From positions 202,036 to 266,035 of the forward strand of contig CAJQUW010016961.1 of assembly GCA_907163375.1 (NCBI GenBank): a stretch of 64,000 nt of DNA, read 5' to 3'. This stretch comes from Prostheceraeus crozeri. Taxonomy: Eukaryota; Platyhelminthes; Polycladida; Euryleptidae. Position 1 is the first letter of the stretch; every line of letters starts with the position of its first letter. The position numbers and the translations under genes are program-made. Of the stretch, positions 1 through 9,703 are shown in pieces. The notes under the pieces were generated by a model, which worked only from the letters and a program-made list of their open reading frames with translations, had not been told where the DNA came from and ran no database searches.

Positions 1-130
1 TCAATCATACATTCTCAATTCAATAATTAGGCATAGAAATTTATCCTTGAATCTCAATTCAACGATAGAATCTTGATTTCAATAGTCAATAGTCAATAGT
101 CAAATAGTCTCAGTTGGCTTAAAAATATCT

Positions 131-1070
131 AAATTTATTAACTAATGAACCAATTTCTCCGAGATTAGTTAACCGTGATGTATGGAAAGCACAACCTATT
201 ACACTAATATCTTCCTTGAACTTAATAAACAATGTGCCGCGAATAAATCAAACATATTTTATCAACTTTGACGAGCATCGATCACATGGATTGTTCGATT
301 CCATCTTCGTGAGCGTCCATAAGTGCACTCGATTCACAAGTAAAATCCACTCTCAGAAATTTAAACTACCTCACATTTCGTGATTTGAAAAATCCAGTTT
401 GCATGTTCGTCACGAGCTGCTTTGATATCTGTTGAGTTGCGCTGAGCTGGAGGATCACGAAATATCTTCAGAGTTCTTTATTCTCAATACAAAATATTCG
501 CTACATTGTTATCTGAAACTGAAGGTTTTATGGTAGGTCCAATGGGGTTCTTCATTAATCTTCAACAGTGTAAACTACAGAGATTCTCCCACAATGTCGA
601 TGTTCACAATTGATGTTATCTCTCCACAACGTCATCTAGCAACTGCACCAGATAAAGTAGGGCGCCTGACTGCTCCAATTGATACTCCAAGCACTCTGCC
701 CACCTCTGTGTAGAGTTCAATAGCTTAATAAGATGCAACAACACCGTCTTTGACTCTGAGGCTGATCACTGCAAACGACATGCCTGCAAAACACCCTTGA
801 TTACGAAATTCATCATTCTTTTCGTTTACATCATTCTAGGTTAATTTTTCGAGAGTGGACTGTGCAAAGAATCGAGGGCGCTTATGGACGCTCACGGAGA
901 GTGCATCGAACGATCCGTGTGATTGAAGGTCGTCAAAGTTGATAAAATATGTCTAAATTATTCGCGGCACATTGTTTTTTAAGTTCAAGGAGGATATTAG
1001 TGCAATATATTATGTTTTCCATCCATCAAGGTTAGTTTATCTCGGAGAAATTGGTTCATTAATTTATTAT
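131..1070. repeat. Nested inverted repeat (arms 131-364 and 841-1070)
   Basis: The arms share long matching stretches in opposite orientation, for example around CCAATTTCTCCGAGAT on the left and its complement near 1040-1056, and GAGCGTCCATAAG on the left against the complement near 873-888. Identity looks roughly 80-90 percent, so this pair is older than the outer 83-bp repeat. The ~475-bp spacer (365-840) shows no recognisable gene. Confidence 0.6.
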
Positions 1071-1207
1071 TTTATTACACCGATCAGTGCATGAAGCACC
1101 AAGGCAAAGAAAATTTGCAAAATATAAGTGCACAAGGTAAAGTCGACAAATTCATTGATGATCATATATACAGGTAGGCTTACTGGGAAAGTAGTAAAGA
1201 TCATTTT

Positions 1208-1990
1208 TCAAAACAGCAAATTGTACAAGTTCTTCTTGAAGCTCGGTAGGGATGTAGAGTTCACAATGTCAGGGGGCAAGGAATTCCAGTCGTCAATAAC
1301 ACGCTAAGAAAAAATATTCACGGGCTTGAACCCTTGAAGGGTTTTGAAGATTTTGAAGTCATGGCCACGAGTCCTTGGAGTCACAAGGTTGAATAACTTC
1401 GCTGGATCGCATGGGGTGAGAAAATGAAAAATTCTGAACACGACTGTTAAGTCAAAAGCACGGCGGCGAAGTTGGAGCGTTGGAATGCCCAGCATTCGAA
1501 GGCGGTCTTCATAGTGTTGCCCCGATAAGCGTATCACACACCGTGTAAAACGCCGTTAGACCCTTTCGATTAAGGCAATGTCTTGTGCAGCAAGGGGATT
1601 CCGCACACACGTTGCGTACTCCAGATGAGGACGAACATAGGATTTGTTGAGGCGAAGAGGAACATCAGGATCACGGGACACGAAAGTTCGCGGAATGTGC
1701 GGAGAATACCATGTGAGCTCTCTGGGTACACATAAGGACATGTTTGTGAGCTTTGAGGTCGATTGAGATCCTCCTCCGAGGCCGAATACTTGAGGGACTG
1801 GTTATCGATATGTAGGCATTGGAGGGATTACGATGGCCGAAGGAGGTATCGTGGGATTTGAAATGATTCAAACGTATATGCCATTTCCTGGACCACGCTG
1901 AAATCTTGTCCATGTCAGCCTGTAGTAACCGAACCGCTTCTTGGGGGTTGCCTCGCCAATGAATATATCTATTTACAGACGAACTGAGAT
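1208..1990 (-). pseudogene. LINE reverse transcriptase, C-terminal fragment
   Basis: Read on the minus strand, three pieces in shifted frames give the familiar C-terminal half of a jockey/CR1-type non-LTR reverse transcriptase. About 1,740-1,950 gives LLQADMDKISAWSRKWHIR, the region after the catalytic YADD. About 1,556-1,660 gives SYVRPHLEYATCVRNPLAA and QDIALIERV. About 1,304-1,537 gives YEDRLRMLGIPTLQLRRR, RTRGHDFKIF and the FKPVNIFS block. The tail VIDDWNSLPPDIVNSTSL and SFKKNLYNLLF ends at a stop at 1208. The catalytic core and all upstream domains are missing, and the 5' break abuts the right inverted repeat at 1999. It is a truncated, frameshifted, inactive copy. The clade is an inference from motif memory. 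Confidence 0.8.
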
Positions 1991-2375
1991 ATTTGACAAT
2001 TGAAATCAAGATTCTATCGTTGAATTGAGATTCAAGGATAAATTTCTATGCCTAATTATTGAATTGAGAATGTATGATTGACACTGAGATGCCGCACACT
2101 TGATTTGACATATCTAATTGGACCATGATAAGATATTATTTGTAGAGGCAAAACTCTTTTGATTACCTATATCTACGGTGTATTGTCCACTTGATATGAC
2201 AATTAATTCCTGAATGTAGACATTTGTGATAGAACTGAGATATGTGATCATTGAAATGAGTATTCTAGCGCTGATCTGAGATTGATAGGTCAAATGTTCA
2301 CACCTCATTATTGAACTGAGAATGTATGATTGATCTGAGATATCGTACTCTTGATTTTAGATGTCTTACTAATGA
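1970..2375. repeat. Degenerate direct repeat, period about 245 bp
   Basis: The stretch 1980-2120 recurs in diverged form at 2222-2370. Both copies carry GAACTGAGATAT, then ATTGAAAT with a following ATTCTA, then TTATTGAA(T/C)TGAGAATGTATGATTGA, then a GATTT/AT-rich end. The first copy overlaps the right terminal repeat of the upstream element, so that terminal repeat is itself one unit of a small tandem array. No coding content is seen. Confidence 0.6.
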
Positions 2376-2642
2376 ATTGGAAAAGGTGTAAAAGAACAAT
2401 GAAAGCACTTATTATGTTACCTCAAAATTATATAATAAAGTGAGGGTCTAAAATATTTGTACTCATCCCGATGCTAGTTCCCACTGTGGCGCATGACTTG
2501 TAGTGCATTTACTGCTACTGCAAACAGCCTCTCAAAAGTATGGGGTTCCAATATGCTGCCCCGGCGGAACTCTACGCCATCATTCAATGGCAATATACTC
2601 ACATACATCGATGTCCTTCAACTTCATCGGTAGGAATAAGTT

Positions 2643-3320
2643 ATCAATATATTACAAAAATTCCAAATTCTACGACCGAGAAATTATTTTAAAAATACAC
2701 GCGACGTTTCGCACTAGGCTTAGTCATGCAAATGGTAAAACAGCGATTACAACTGAACATTTAAGTCCAGAATGCGAGTTCTAGTCTCATACAACTCGAT
2801 GCTTCGACGCAATTGAGTATTCGTGAGACCTGTATGTAACACTTGCCATTGAAGACTACTCAGCGATGGACATGGATATCTATGAAATTCGTTTAAGTGC
2901 CGATAGACCAATGATGCACGCTATGATGTGTTCTTTTAGACGGGAACGCATAGTTCGCTTGGATTCTCCGATGTAGAATGAGCTGCACTCTCGACATCGG
3001 ATAAGGTCGACCACATTCTTAACAAAGCAATCGGCATTATCATAATTTGCTGTTATTATGCGTTATTCATAGATATTTCATAGATATCCATGCCCATCGC
3101 TGAGTGGTCTTCAATGGCAAGTGTTACATACAGGTCTCACGAATACTCAATTGCGTCGAAGCATCGAGTTGTATGAGATTAGAACTCGCAATCCGGACTT
3201 AAATGTTCAGTTGTAATCGCTGTTTTACCATTTGCATGACTAAGCCTAGTGCGAAACGTCGCGTGTATCTTTAAAATAATTTCTCGGTCGTAGAATTTGG
3301 AATTTTTGTAATATATTGAT
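2643..3320 (-). mobile_element. Penelope-like element fragment with inverted tails
   Basis: A GIY-YIG endonuclease piece is flanked by near-identical inverted arms, 2643-2888 and about 3075-3320. The left arm is the natural continuation of the domain on the minus strand. The right arm is an inverted copy of the same tail placed upstream of the domain. Both arms contain the downstream motif GCGAAACGTCGCG. Penelope-like retroelements are known for terminal repeats in direct or inverted order and for a C-terminal GIY-YIG domain. No reverse transcriptase is left here, so this is a relic. Confidence 0.7.
2747..3038 (-). pseudogene. GIY-YIG endonuclease domain (Penelope-like C-terminus)
   Basis: On the minus strand the conceptual peptide reads FVKNVVDLIRCRECSSFYI, then GESKRTMRSRLKEHII. 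This is the pattern of PLE GIY-YIG domains: a Cys-x2-Cys pair, then YIGExxR..R...H. After a short gap it continues as VYRHLNEFHRYPCPS, LQWQVLHTGLTNTQLRRSI and ELYETRTRILDLNVQL, which fits the conserved C-terminal part of the fold. In PLEs this nuclease nicks the target for reverse transcription. The frame is not continuous and the reverse transcriptase is absent. The domain is recognised from motif pattern only. Confidence 0.7.
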
Positions 3321-4961
3321 GACATACCTCGATGCCTCGATGAGATATTTCCAACTGTAAATTCAAACTTCGAAAACGAAGAGCTTAGAACCACGTGAAA
3401 AGCGTCCACATGACGGACTTGCCTCTTTCACTTCTCTCCTCCATCGTTGGGTATAAACCTGAACACATTAAGTTACTGATCTTCAGCGATTATTGATGAT
3501 GTCTGATTGGTGAACTGAAAAAATTGAACAACTTTTCTTCTAACATAATTTTGATAACGTTGTACACAAATAAGGGAAGTTGTTAATGAGTGTTGCCTTT
3601 GTGGAATATGATAACTTGGGCCTACTTTAACTATATAACTGAGTGCTAACTTTTATGCACGCTCAGCTGTTTGTGAAGCAACATTTTCTTGCATTCTTCG
3701 TTGACACTTTTCTAAAACGGCAGTGCATGAATTTTTTTTTACTGCGATTATTCGTTAGCTCTGTCCATGCCGGGGTAGGACACACCCTCTGTCGCATTTT
3801 TGCTTTGTTCTCCGTAAAAAGATCGGCTTTTGGTCTCTACAGGAAGGTCAAATAGATTCATGACTAATTTTGAAAAATGCTTCTTTCAATAGTCTAATTG
3901 TTGCTACTTTTGGCAAACATTTTGTTGGATAACTTTAGATCAGACTCATTAATTTTCAATATGGATTATTTTATAAATGTCAATCCATAGATCACATCAT
4001 GATCATTTATTGCACCATGAACAACGAATGAAGTGTTGGAAATTCAAATGAAGCACAAATTCTACATATTGGAAAGTTTGGCAGTAATAGCACATTACCT
4101 GCAAAATTAACTGCAGATCTGTAGAATACCATTTCACAGATACATCAGAATAGTTGTATTTCATATCCGTAGATTCGAGCTGCATTCATAGCACAATCAA
4201 GCTCTTTATAGTACTCATAAGTAGTTTCTTAGTACATGCAACCAGTTTGTCATCATGAAAAGTATTGATGAACCCTTTCATGCATAGTGCGTCCTTATGA
4301 GCACATTGTTGCAATGTTGATCTCATAGTGGTAGAACTTGTAGCCAAAAGAAAGAGGAGATCAATTTGATTCTAGTGGCACCACTCTCAGCCTCATGCGA
4401 TGCCTAGAACTCCCACAAATTGTATTTGATTCTTTTTTCGAATTAAGTTGCACATTAATTGTGTTAATCGAATAAAAATGCGCATTAATCCTGTTTCACC
4501 GGATAGCATAGAAGAAAATTGAAAACAGATACCATGAATATTTCGTATTAATATGCAGGTATGCTCTTCCAATACAGTTTCGGTAGAGGCAACTCAAATC
4601 CACACACCGACGGCCCACTCCAGCTGCACACGAACAGCAAACTCACACACGCTTGAAGATACCAGTACAGTACCGGTTAGTTATACAAAATGTTCTTCCA
4701 TTGTGCGGCGCAGCCGTGGAATCAGCTTCCATCCATGCGATGCTGGAGCAAATGGGGGTTTGAAAAATGTGTCCTTAGGAAGGAGTATACATAGTTATAG
4801 AATAATTTTCTGATGGTGAAGTGGAATCGAAACACAACGCTGTACAAGATTGTCGCTCTATAGTCTTGATGAAGTGACTTGCTCACATTACACCACTCTA
4901 ATGAGTTCGTGATTACAAGTCACGTGATGACTACAACATATTAATTAACTCGCGGATCCTT
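3321..4961. other. Unassigned non-coding stretch
   Basis: AT-rich sequence with only short, compositionally unremarkable open frames. I recognise no protein domain, RNA gene or repeat pair here. Confidence 0.4.
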
Positions 4962-5800
4962 CTATAGCGTTTGTCCCAAAGGATGATAGGGTCCGTTGCG
5001 CTGTTCTTTAACACGATCATGAACCTGGTCGGGATGGGTACCGGTAGTCTTCATATCGCTGCGCAGGGTGTTTAGCCAGTATTGTTTAAGACGGCCTTTT
5101 GGTCTTTTACCTGCGGCTTCAAAGTTTTAGGCCACTTTTGCCAAGGCATCGTGATTGGCACACAGAGCATGGCCGAGCCATCGTAGCCGGGTCTCGCGCA
5201 TATTGTCTGCAATGGGGCAACACCACATCGCCGGCGGATTCCCATGCAATGGACGTGCCGGGTGATGTCGGAGCTCCAGCGTAACATCTTCGTCTCCATG
5301 AATCCGAATCGGAGTCCCACATCTTTCGCTGCAGGCCTGCACTCGGCACTATAGAGCCGCTTGGACTCGCTGCTAAAGATTCATCCTATCCTCTGATGCT
5401 ATCATAGCGGCGTCCATAACTAGAATAAAAAGCAGCGGGCACAGGACCGATCCTTGAAGAACCCCTACGGTATTGCGAAATTCTTTTCTTTTGATGTTCC
5501 GGCGAGGTTTGAACACGACTTCTTGGACGTTCATACAGAAGCTTTACCCATTCGATCAGCTCTTCTGGGACCTCGTGACAGCGCATTGCGTGCCAGAAGA
5601 CTTAATGTGGCACTCAATCAAGTGCCTTCTCCAGTTCGAGGAAAGTAACGTGGTTTCTGCTTCTCTCTCTGCTCAAAGAGCAGTCGTATGGCATGAATGC
5701 GTCTACTGTATCGCACAATTCTTTGCAAAGTCGTCTTGGTTGACGATGACTCGAATTATGTCACGAATTCGACGTTCGACGACACGGTCGCATATTTTCG
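4962..5800 (-). pseudogene. RTE-like LINE reverse transcriptase fragment
   Basis: Minus-strand pieces in several frames spell a non-LTR reverse transcriptase of the RTE-like type. From 5' to 3' they are: DRVVERRIRDIIRVIVNQ (about 5,740-5,795); an FLELEKALD block equivalent to FLDLEKAFD (about 5,600-5,640); RCHEVPEELIEWVKLLYE (about 5,510-5,580); VGVLQGSVLCPLLFIL (about 5,410-5,470); MLRWSSDITRHVHCMGIRRR and RETRLRWLGHALC (about 5,150-5,320); and GKRPKGRLKQYWLNTLRSD running to a stop at 4,962. The order is native, so this is one decayed copy with several frameshifts and a gap where the catalytic YADD block should be. The endonuclease domain is missing. It would have primed reverse transcription at nicked DNA when intact. 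Confidence 0.8.
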
Positions 5801-6582
5801 GGTTGTTTGAATGGTGCAACCCAAGCTGACCTTTGGTCCAACATAGTCGATAAAGAATGTCTTAAAATCTGACTTTTGTTAATGTATTTTTAAAGTCCTT
5901 AAAAAGTTATGTCAATGACACCGCAGCTACAACGGCGAGGTTGGTCCCCATGTAATTTCCAATGCCGCCTGAAATCACATCTCCGCAATGGATGCATCTT
6001 TGCTTGTACAAGGACATAGGGACAAATGATTTCAGCTTCACGTCCACGATCCTGAAAGGCTAATTCCAATCTGAAAATCCTCTACTGCGTACAAATCGAG
6101 GGCTTCTCATGATGTCACTTTGAAATCAGAGTATGCGTTTTTTCATTTTAAACCATTAACTTTCTGCTGAAGGTGACTTTCGTGAGCTCTTCGACTAGCT
6201 CTCCCAAGAACACGATGATGACTGCAAGAACTGACACATACGTACAGACGATTTACACAGAACTGAACTCTCAAGAAATGTCTCACAACATGCATGTACC
6301 AACAGTCAGTCATACTCATATGGCATGTACTGTATCAGGAGGCATCAAGCATAGTGCTGAGGACAGTCAGTCATCAGTTCGTACTCGCCTATCGACCCCT
6401 AATCATTTTACTCAATATCATCAAAGCTCGTGTTAATTACTAAAAATCTAAAATACAATGATTTTAGATTATAAGCAATCTGATTTCGATTAGATAAATA
6501 ATTTTGCGGAGGTAGTTCTAAATTCTGATTCGAAGAAGTTAGTCCAAGTTAGGACAAAGCAAGCTACTGTGATATTGAGAAA
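5801..6582. other. Unassigned stretch between LINE fragments
   Basis: No gene is recognised. A minus-strand reading near 5,960-6,040 gives a short Cys-x2-Cys piece (CIHCGDVISGG), too short to assign. The open frame at 6,173-6,436 is rich in Ser/Thr/His and resembles nothing I know. Confidence 0.35.
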
Positions 6583-7048
6583 AATGAAAGAGCGGACTTC
6601 GGTGCCAACGAGGCTGTGCACTCAGAGACCGGGGGAAATATCGGATGCGAAGCAGCTAAGGCAGCAATTATAAGGAAAATGAACGAAAACGGACGACCGA
6701 ACTAAAACAAGATACGATGAAATCCAGGATGCTTGGAAATCAAAGAACGCAGTTGAAAAAGTGACATCAACGCCTAGAGAGTAACACTTCATCACTTCTC
6801 AGCTAAGATGTGGCGAATCTAAGTGGTAAGGAAAATTTCCCCGGAGATTAAATATAGAGATAGAGGAAGAATATAGGTGGTGCCACTTGGTGACTGAGAC
6901 GGTGGATCACATATTCCGAGAGTGTAATGCGAGGAAGATCCGGCATGCGACGAGGAGAAGCCACAGTGTCACCGACAGTGAAGACTTCAATAAACCGGAC
7001 AAATTCAATGATATTGTAGATTTTGTCCGCGAAATTGTAGACTTATAG
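6583..7048 (+). pseudogene. LINE 3' end: RNase H tail and zinc-like motif
   Basis: The plus strand starts with NERADFGANEAVHS, which matches the end of a retrotransposon RNase H domain (the N-x-x-AD helix). After some broken frame it gives FITSQLRCGESKW, then EEEYRWCHLVTETVDHIF and RECNARKIRHATRRSH, the Cys/His motif that closes many jockey, I and R-type LINE ORF2 proteins. It ends DFVREIVDL at a stop at 7048. The polymerase part is absent and the frame changes at least once. It is the opposite strand to the RTE-like piece and a different family, so it is a separate insertion. Confidence 0.65.
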
Positions 7049-8529
7049 GCTTCTGATCAACATGTACTTTGTGCTTGCCATGAGCGCTAGCCCAGATACG
7101 GAAAACAAAAAAAGGCAAGTTCAGAGCGAATAGGTCTTAGCGAATCGACTCTATCCATAGTACTGTAAACTTCTTTTTATCTAACGTTAATAATTTGGTT
7201 GATGAAATGATGCAGTTTACACTTAAACGATTTTTCTACTAGCCACTGAAAAGAAGTGACCGCTCTAAAACTGTGAGAATTATAATGATCTTCTCTTTAA
7301 CGCACGATTAACTACCCCAATAGCTCGCCTGACGTATCCAAAAATTATGACTGTTTCTACCACTTAAAAATATAACCATCAAATTAAACGTTAACCAAAA
7401 ACGGAAAAGGTGCAAGTCGAACGTATAATATAACTTTCAAAAATCAGCACAATAAGATTACAATGAATCAGTACTTCTGAATACAAAGAATGTGATACTT
7501 ATCCAGAAGAAGTGAATAGGGAAGCGATGCCCTCGGAGGAAGTCACTGGTGGAGTTCAGCAGGCGAGTAAGACGGAGTTCAAGATAGTGAGCTGTTGTTG
7601 GTCGTTGTCGTTTGGTCTGCTGTCGTTTGGTCTTGGTAGATAAGTTTATATATTATATTTTCCTTTGACGACTGAGTTTCCATGGGAGAAAATGCTGTCC
7701 GCTGTAGGCCCAAATCCGGAGTTTAAATAAAACATGGTACGCGATGTTCAAGCATTGTCGCTAAATTAAATACACTCAGCGCCAAATAATTTCCAAAAGA
7801 GAAATAAATGACCAGGAACATGAGCCGAAATCCGTGCGTCAAATAGTAACGCGGTTCAAAATATTTGCACATTAAACTAATAAGTCCTCTGATCTCACTC
7901 GCAAAGATGGATTAATACGGCGCCAGTAAACACCGCATGGCGAGAGAGAACAAATCCATTGTCAATTAACATTAAGTTATCAAAATGCTTTTCCTGATGT
8001 AATTCGGCTGCATGTAATAAATTGGAATATGATGAAAAGAATTCACGATAAGTTTGAGATGTTGTCAGTAATGTAACCATTTGGAATATTGTAATATAAG
8101 TAGGCCGGGATCCGCCGATAGATATTTGATAAGCCAAGATTATGATAATACCATGAAATAAACGCCATGCTTGTAAGTGTGAAGATTACAGTACATTACC
8201 AAAACAAATAACTACTTGATACATAATGCATAAAATTACAAAGTGGACAGAAATCTATAGGCCTTAATTCCATTATTGACCTTAAATGAAGTCGGTAGCT
8301 AGGCATTTAATTCAATTTTTGTAATCTTATATTTATGATGACATACTGTACAAGCACAGACATATAACGAATTTGACGAAAATTGAAGAATATTAGATAA
8401 CGAATATGTGTATTTAATTTTAATAATGCGCAAAATTTATGTTATGAGAGTCATCCTGAAGCATGTTCATTTTCAAAAGTCACGTAATTTACGGATTTGC
8501 CTTTCTCGGTTTCAAATTCCTTCGTTCAC
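7049..8529. other. Unassigned non-coding stretch
   Basis: AT-rich. The longest open frame (7,895-8,137, minus) is short and has no recognisable motif. No repeat pair was found. Confidence 0.35.
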
Positions 8530-9703
8530 AGACGGTATGGCACGACATCACGTTTCTGAGCATGTCTTGGTCCAAATCCTGGATTTCTCTTTAAAGTATA
8601 GCCTTGAGACCACTTATTGTCGATGACTTTCTCGAATTCATTCATCGCTTTAAATGTTCCCAATAGTAAGAAGTCCATCACCGATAAATCCGAAGTTCTG
8701 GAAGGTCAAAGAAATTCAAAATAGTGACTTATGACTGATAAGCCGAATGTCTTCGTCAGCACCCGCTTGACATCTGCAGCATTGTGTGCTGCGGTCCTGT
8801 TCTGCTGGAAACCTGTCTTAGATAATGAGCGATGACGAGTTAGGAATGGTATGCAGTGAGATGTTGACATAGTGAGCTAAGCTTCTCCTGTAAATAGTAA
8901 TAATAAGCTTTATTTCCTTAGTGACAGACGTACAACGTATACAAAAAGTTATAAGTTGCAATAAATGAAAAGGAAGTGAAAATCAAGGGAAGAGGAAATG
9001 ATGGGAGCACGAAACGTGCATCTTGCAGTGTAATTTGTGTAAATTTCTCATTATGAAGTTCCTGACGTTATTCATAGTACACAGTGGACGATAATATGAA
9101 TAGTGGTGACGGAGACTAGTATTCCCGATGAAAAAGTAAGAAGGCAGTTTCAAATTAGACGAAAATTCTGCCTAAAAGTGGACACTCTTGTCGTGAAGAG
9201 GAATTTCAATTTACGAATTTGGTTGTTCAGTTCAGTAGTCCAAACAACGCCACAAAGAGAATGCACATTGGGCGTTAGACGAAATATTGCCAATGTGCCA
9301 ATTTGTCCGTAAGATCTGAGAAAAATCTCCATAGAACATTTCTAATGCTCTTTTTGCAAGCATCACACATTCAAACGGCTGTTGAACCTGGATTGGTCGG
9401 CATGGGATAGTCCTTCACCCACCAAAAGACAATGAGCGGTACTTCCTGAAATTGTTGCATCTCTAACTTTAGCTTCAAATATCTGCCTCGTAGAGCACAT
9501 TCCATAAGGAAGATTCTCTTACAGTTTATTTTTGAAAGATATGACCGTGGCTCTTTTGAATCGCTTCACCAACCGACGCACTTGACATTCATTCGTTGGA
9601 CTTTTCTTCTCCATCACTCTTCTGTAACCGCGCATGCTTCGATTGCAGAATTGCTGTGACCAAAATATAAGCGCAAGAGCGTTCGATTGACCTCAGAGTC
9701 CAT
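8530..9703 (-). pseudogene. Mariner/Tc1-superfamily-like transposase fossil
   Basis: A minus-strand start at 9703 gives MDSEVNRTLLRLYFGHSN, then after a frame change MRGYRRVMEKKSPTNECQ and VRRLVKRFKRATV, an N-terminal helix-turn-helix of the kind found in IS630/Tc1/mariner-like transposases. Broken middle frames match the PLHxxKVxxW..FSS..xxPxFF catalytic block. Near 8,650-8,830 FQQNRTAAHNAADVKRVL and PSRTSDLSVMDFLLLGTF correspond to the family blocks QQDGAPxH and P.RSPDLxxxDFFLWG. The coding order is native but many frames are broken. A LINE-like 3' tail (8,887-9,005) lies in the middle as a later insertion. I see no clear terminal inverted repeats. Confidence 0.65.
8887..9005 (-). mobile_element. 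LINE/SINE 3' tail inserted in transposase fossil
   Basis: On the minus strand this segment ends in TAAGGAAATAAAGCTTATT followed by ATTACTATT, the short microsatellite-like tail common to LINE and LINE-dependent SINE 3' ends. The conceptual peptide before it (TFCIRCTSVTKEI) resembles read-out of a LINE 3' end. It separates two transposase blocks that should be adjacent, so it inserted after the transposon. Assignment is by pattern only. Confidence 0.4.

Larger units (their letters stand above)
1..2081. mobile_element. Composite element bounded by 83-bp inverted repeats
   Basis: Bases 1-83 are the exact reverse complement of 1999-2081 as far as I can align by eye. A second, more diverged inverted pair lies inside, 131-364 against 841-1070, so the left half can fold back on itself. 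The right half (1208-1990) is the 3' coding end of a LINE on the minus strand. A short 7-base tandem (ATAGTCA-like) sits at about 83-110. The left repeat starts at base 1, so the element may continue outside the window. No transposase is visible, and no target duplication can be checked on the left. It could be a non-autonomous foldback element that captured a LINE piece, or an inverted duplication of a degenerate repeat. Confidence 0.6.
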
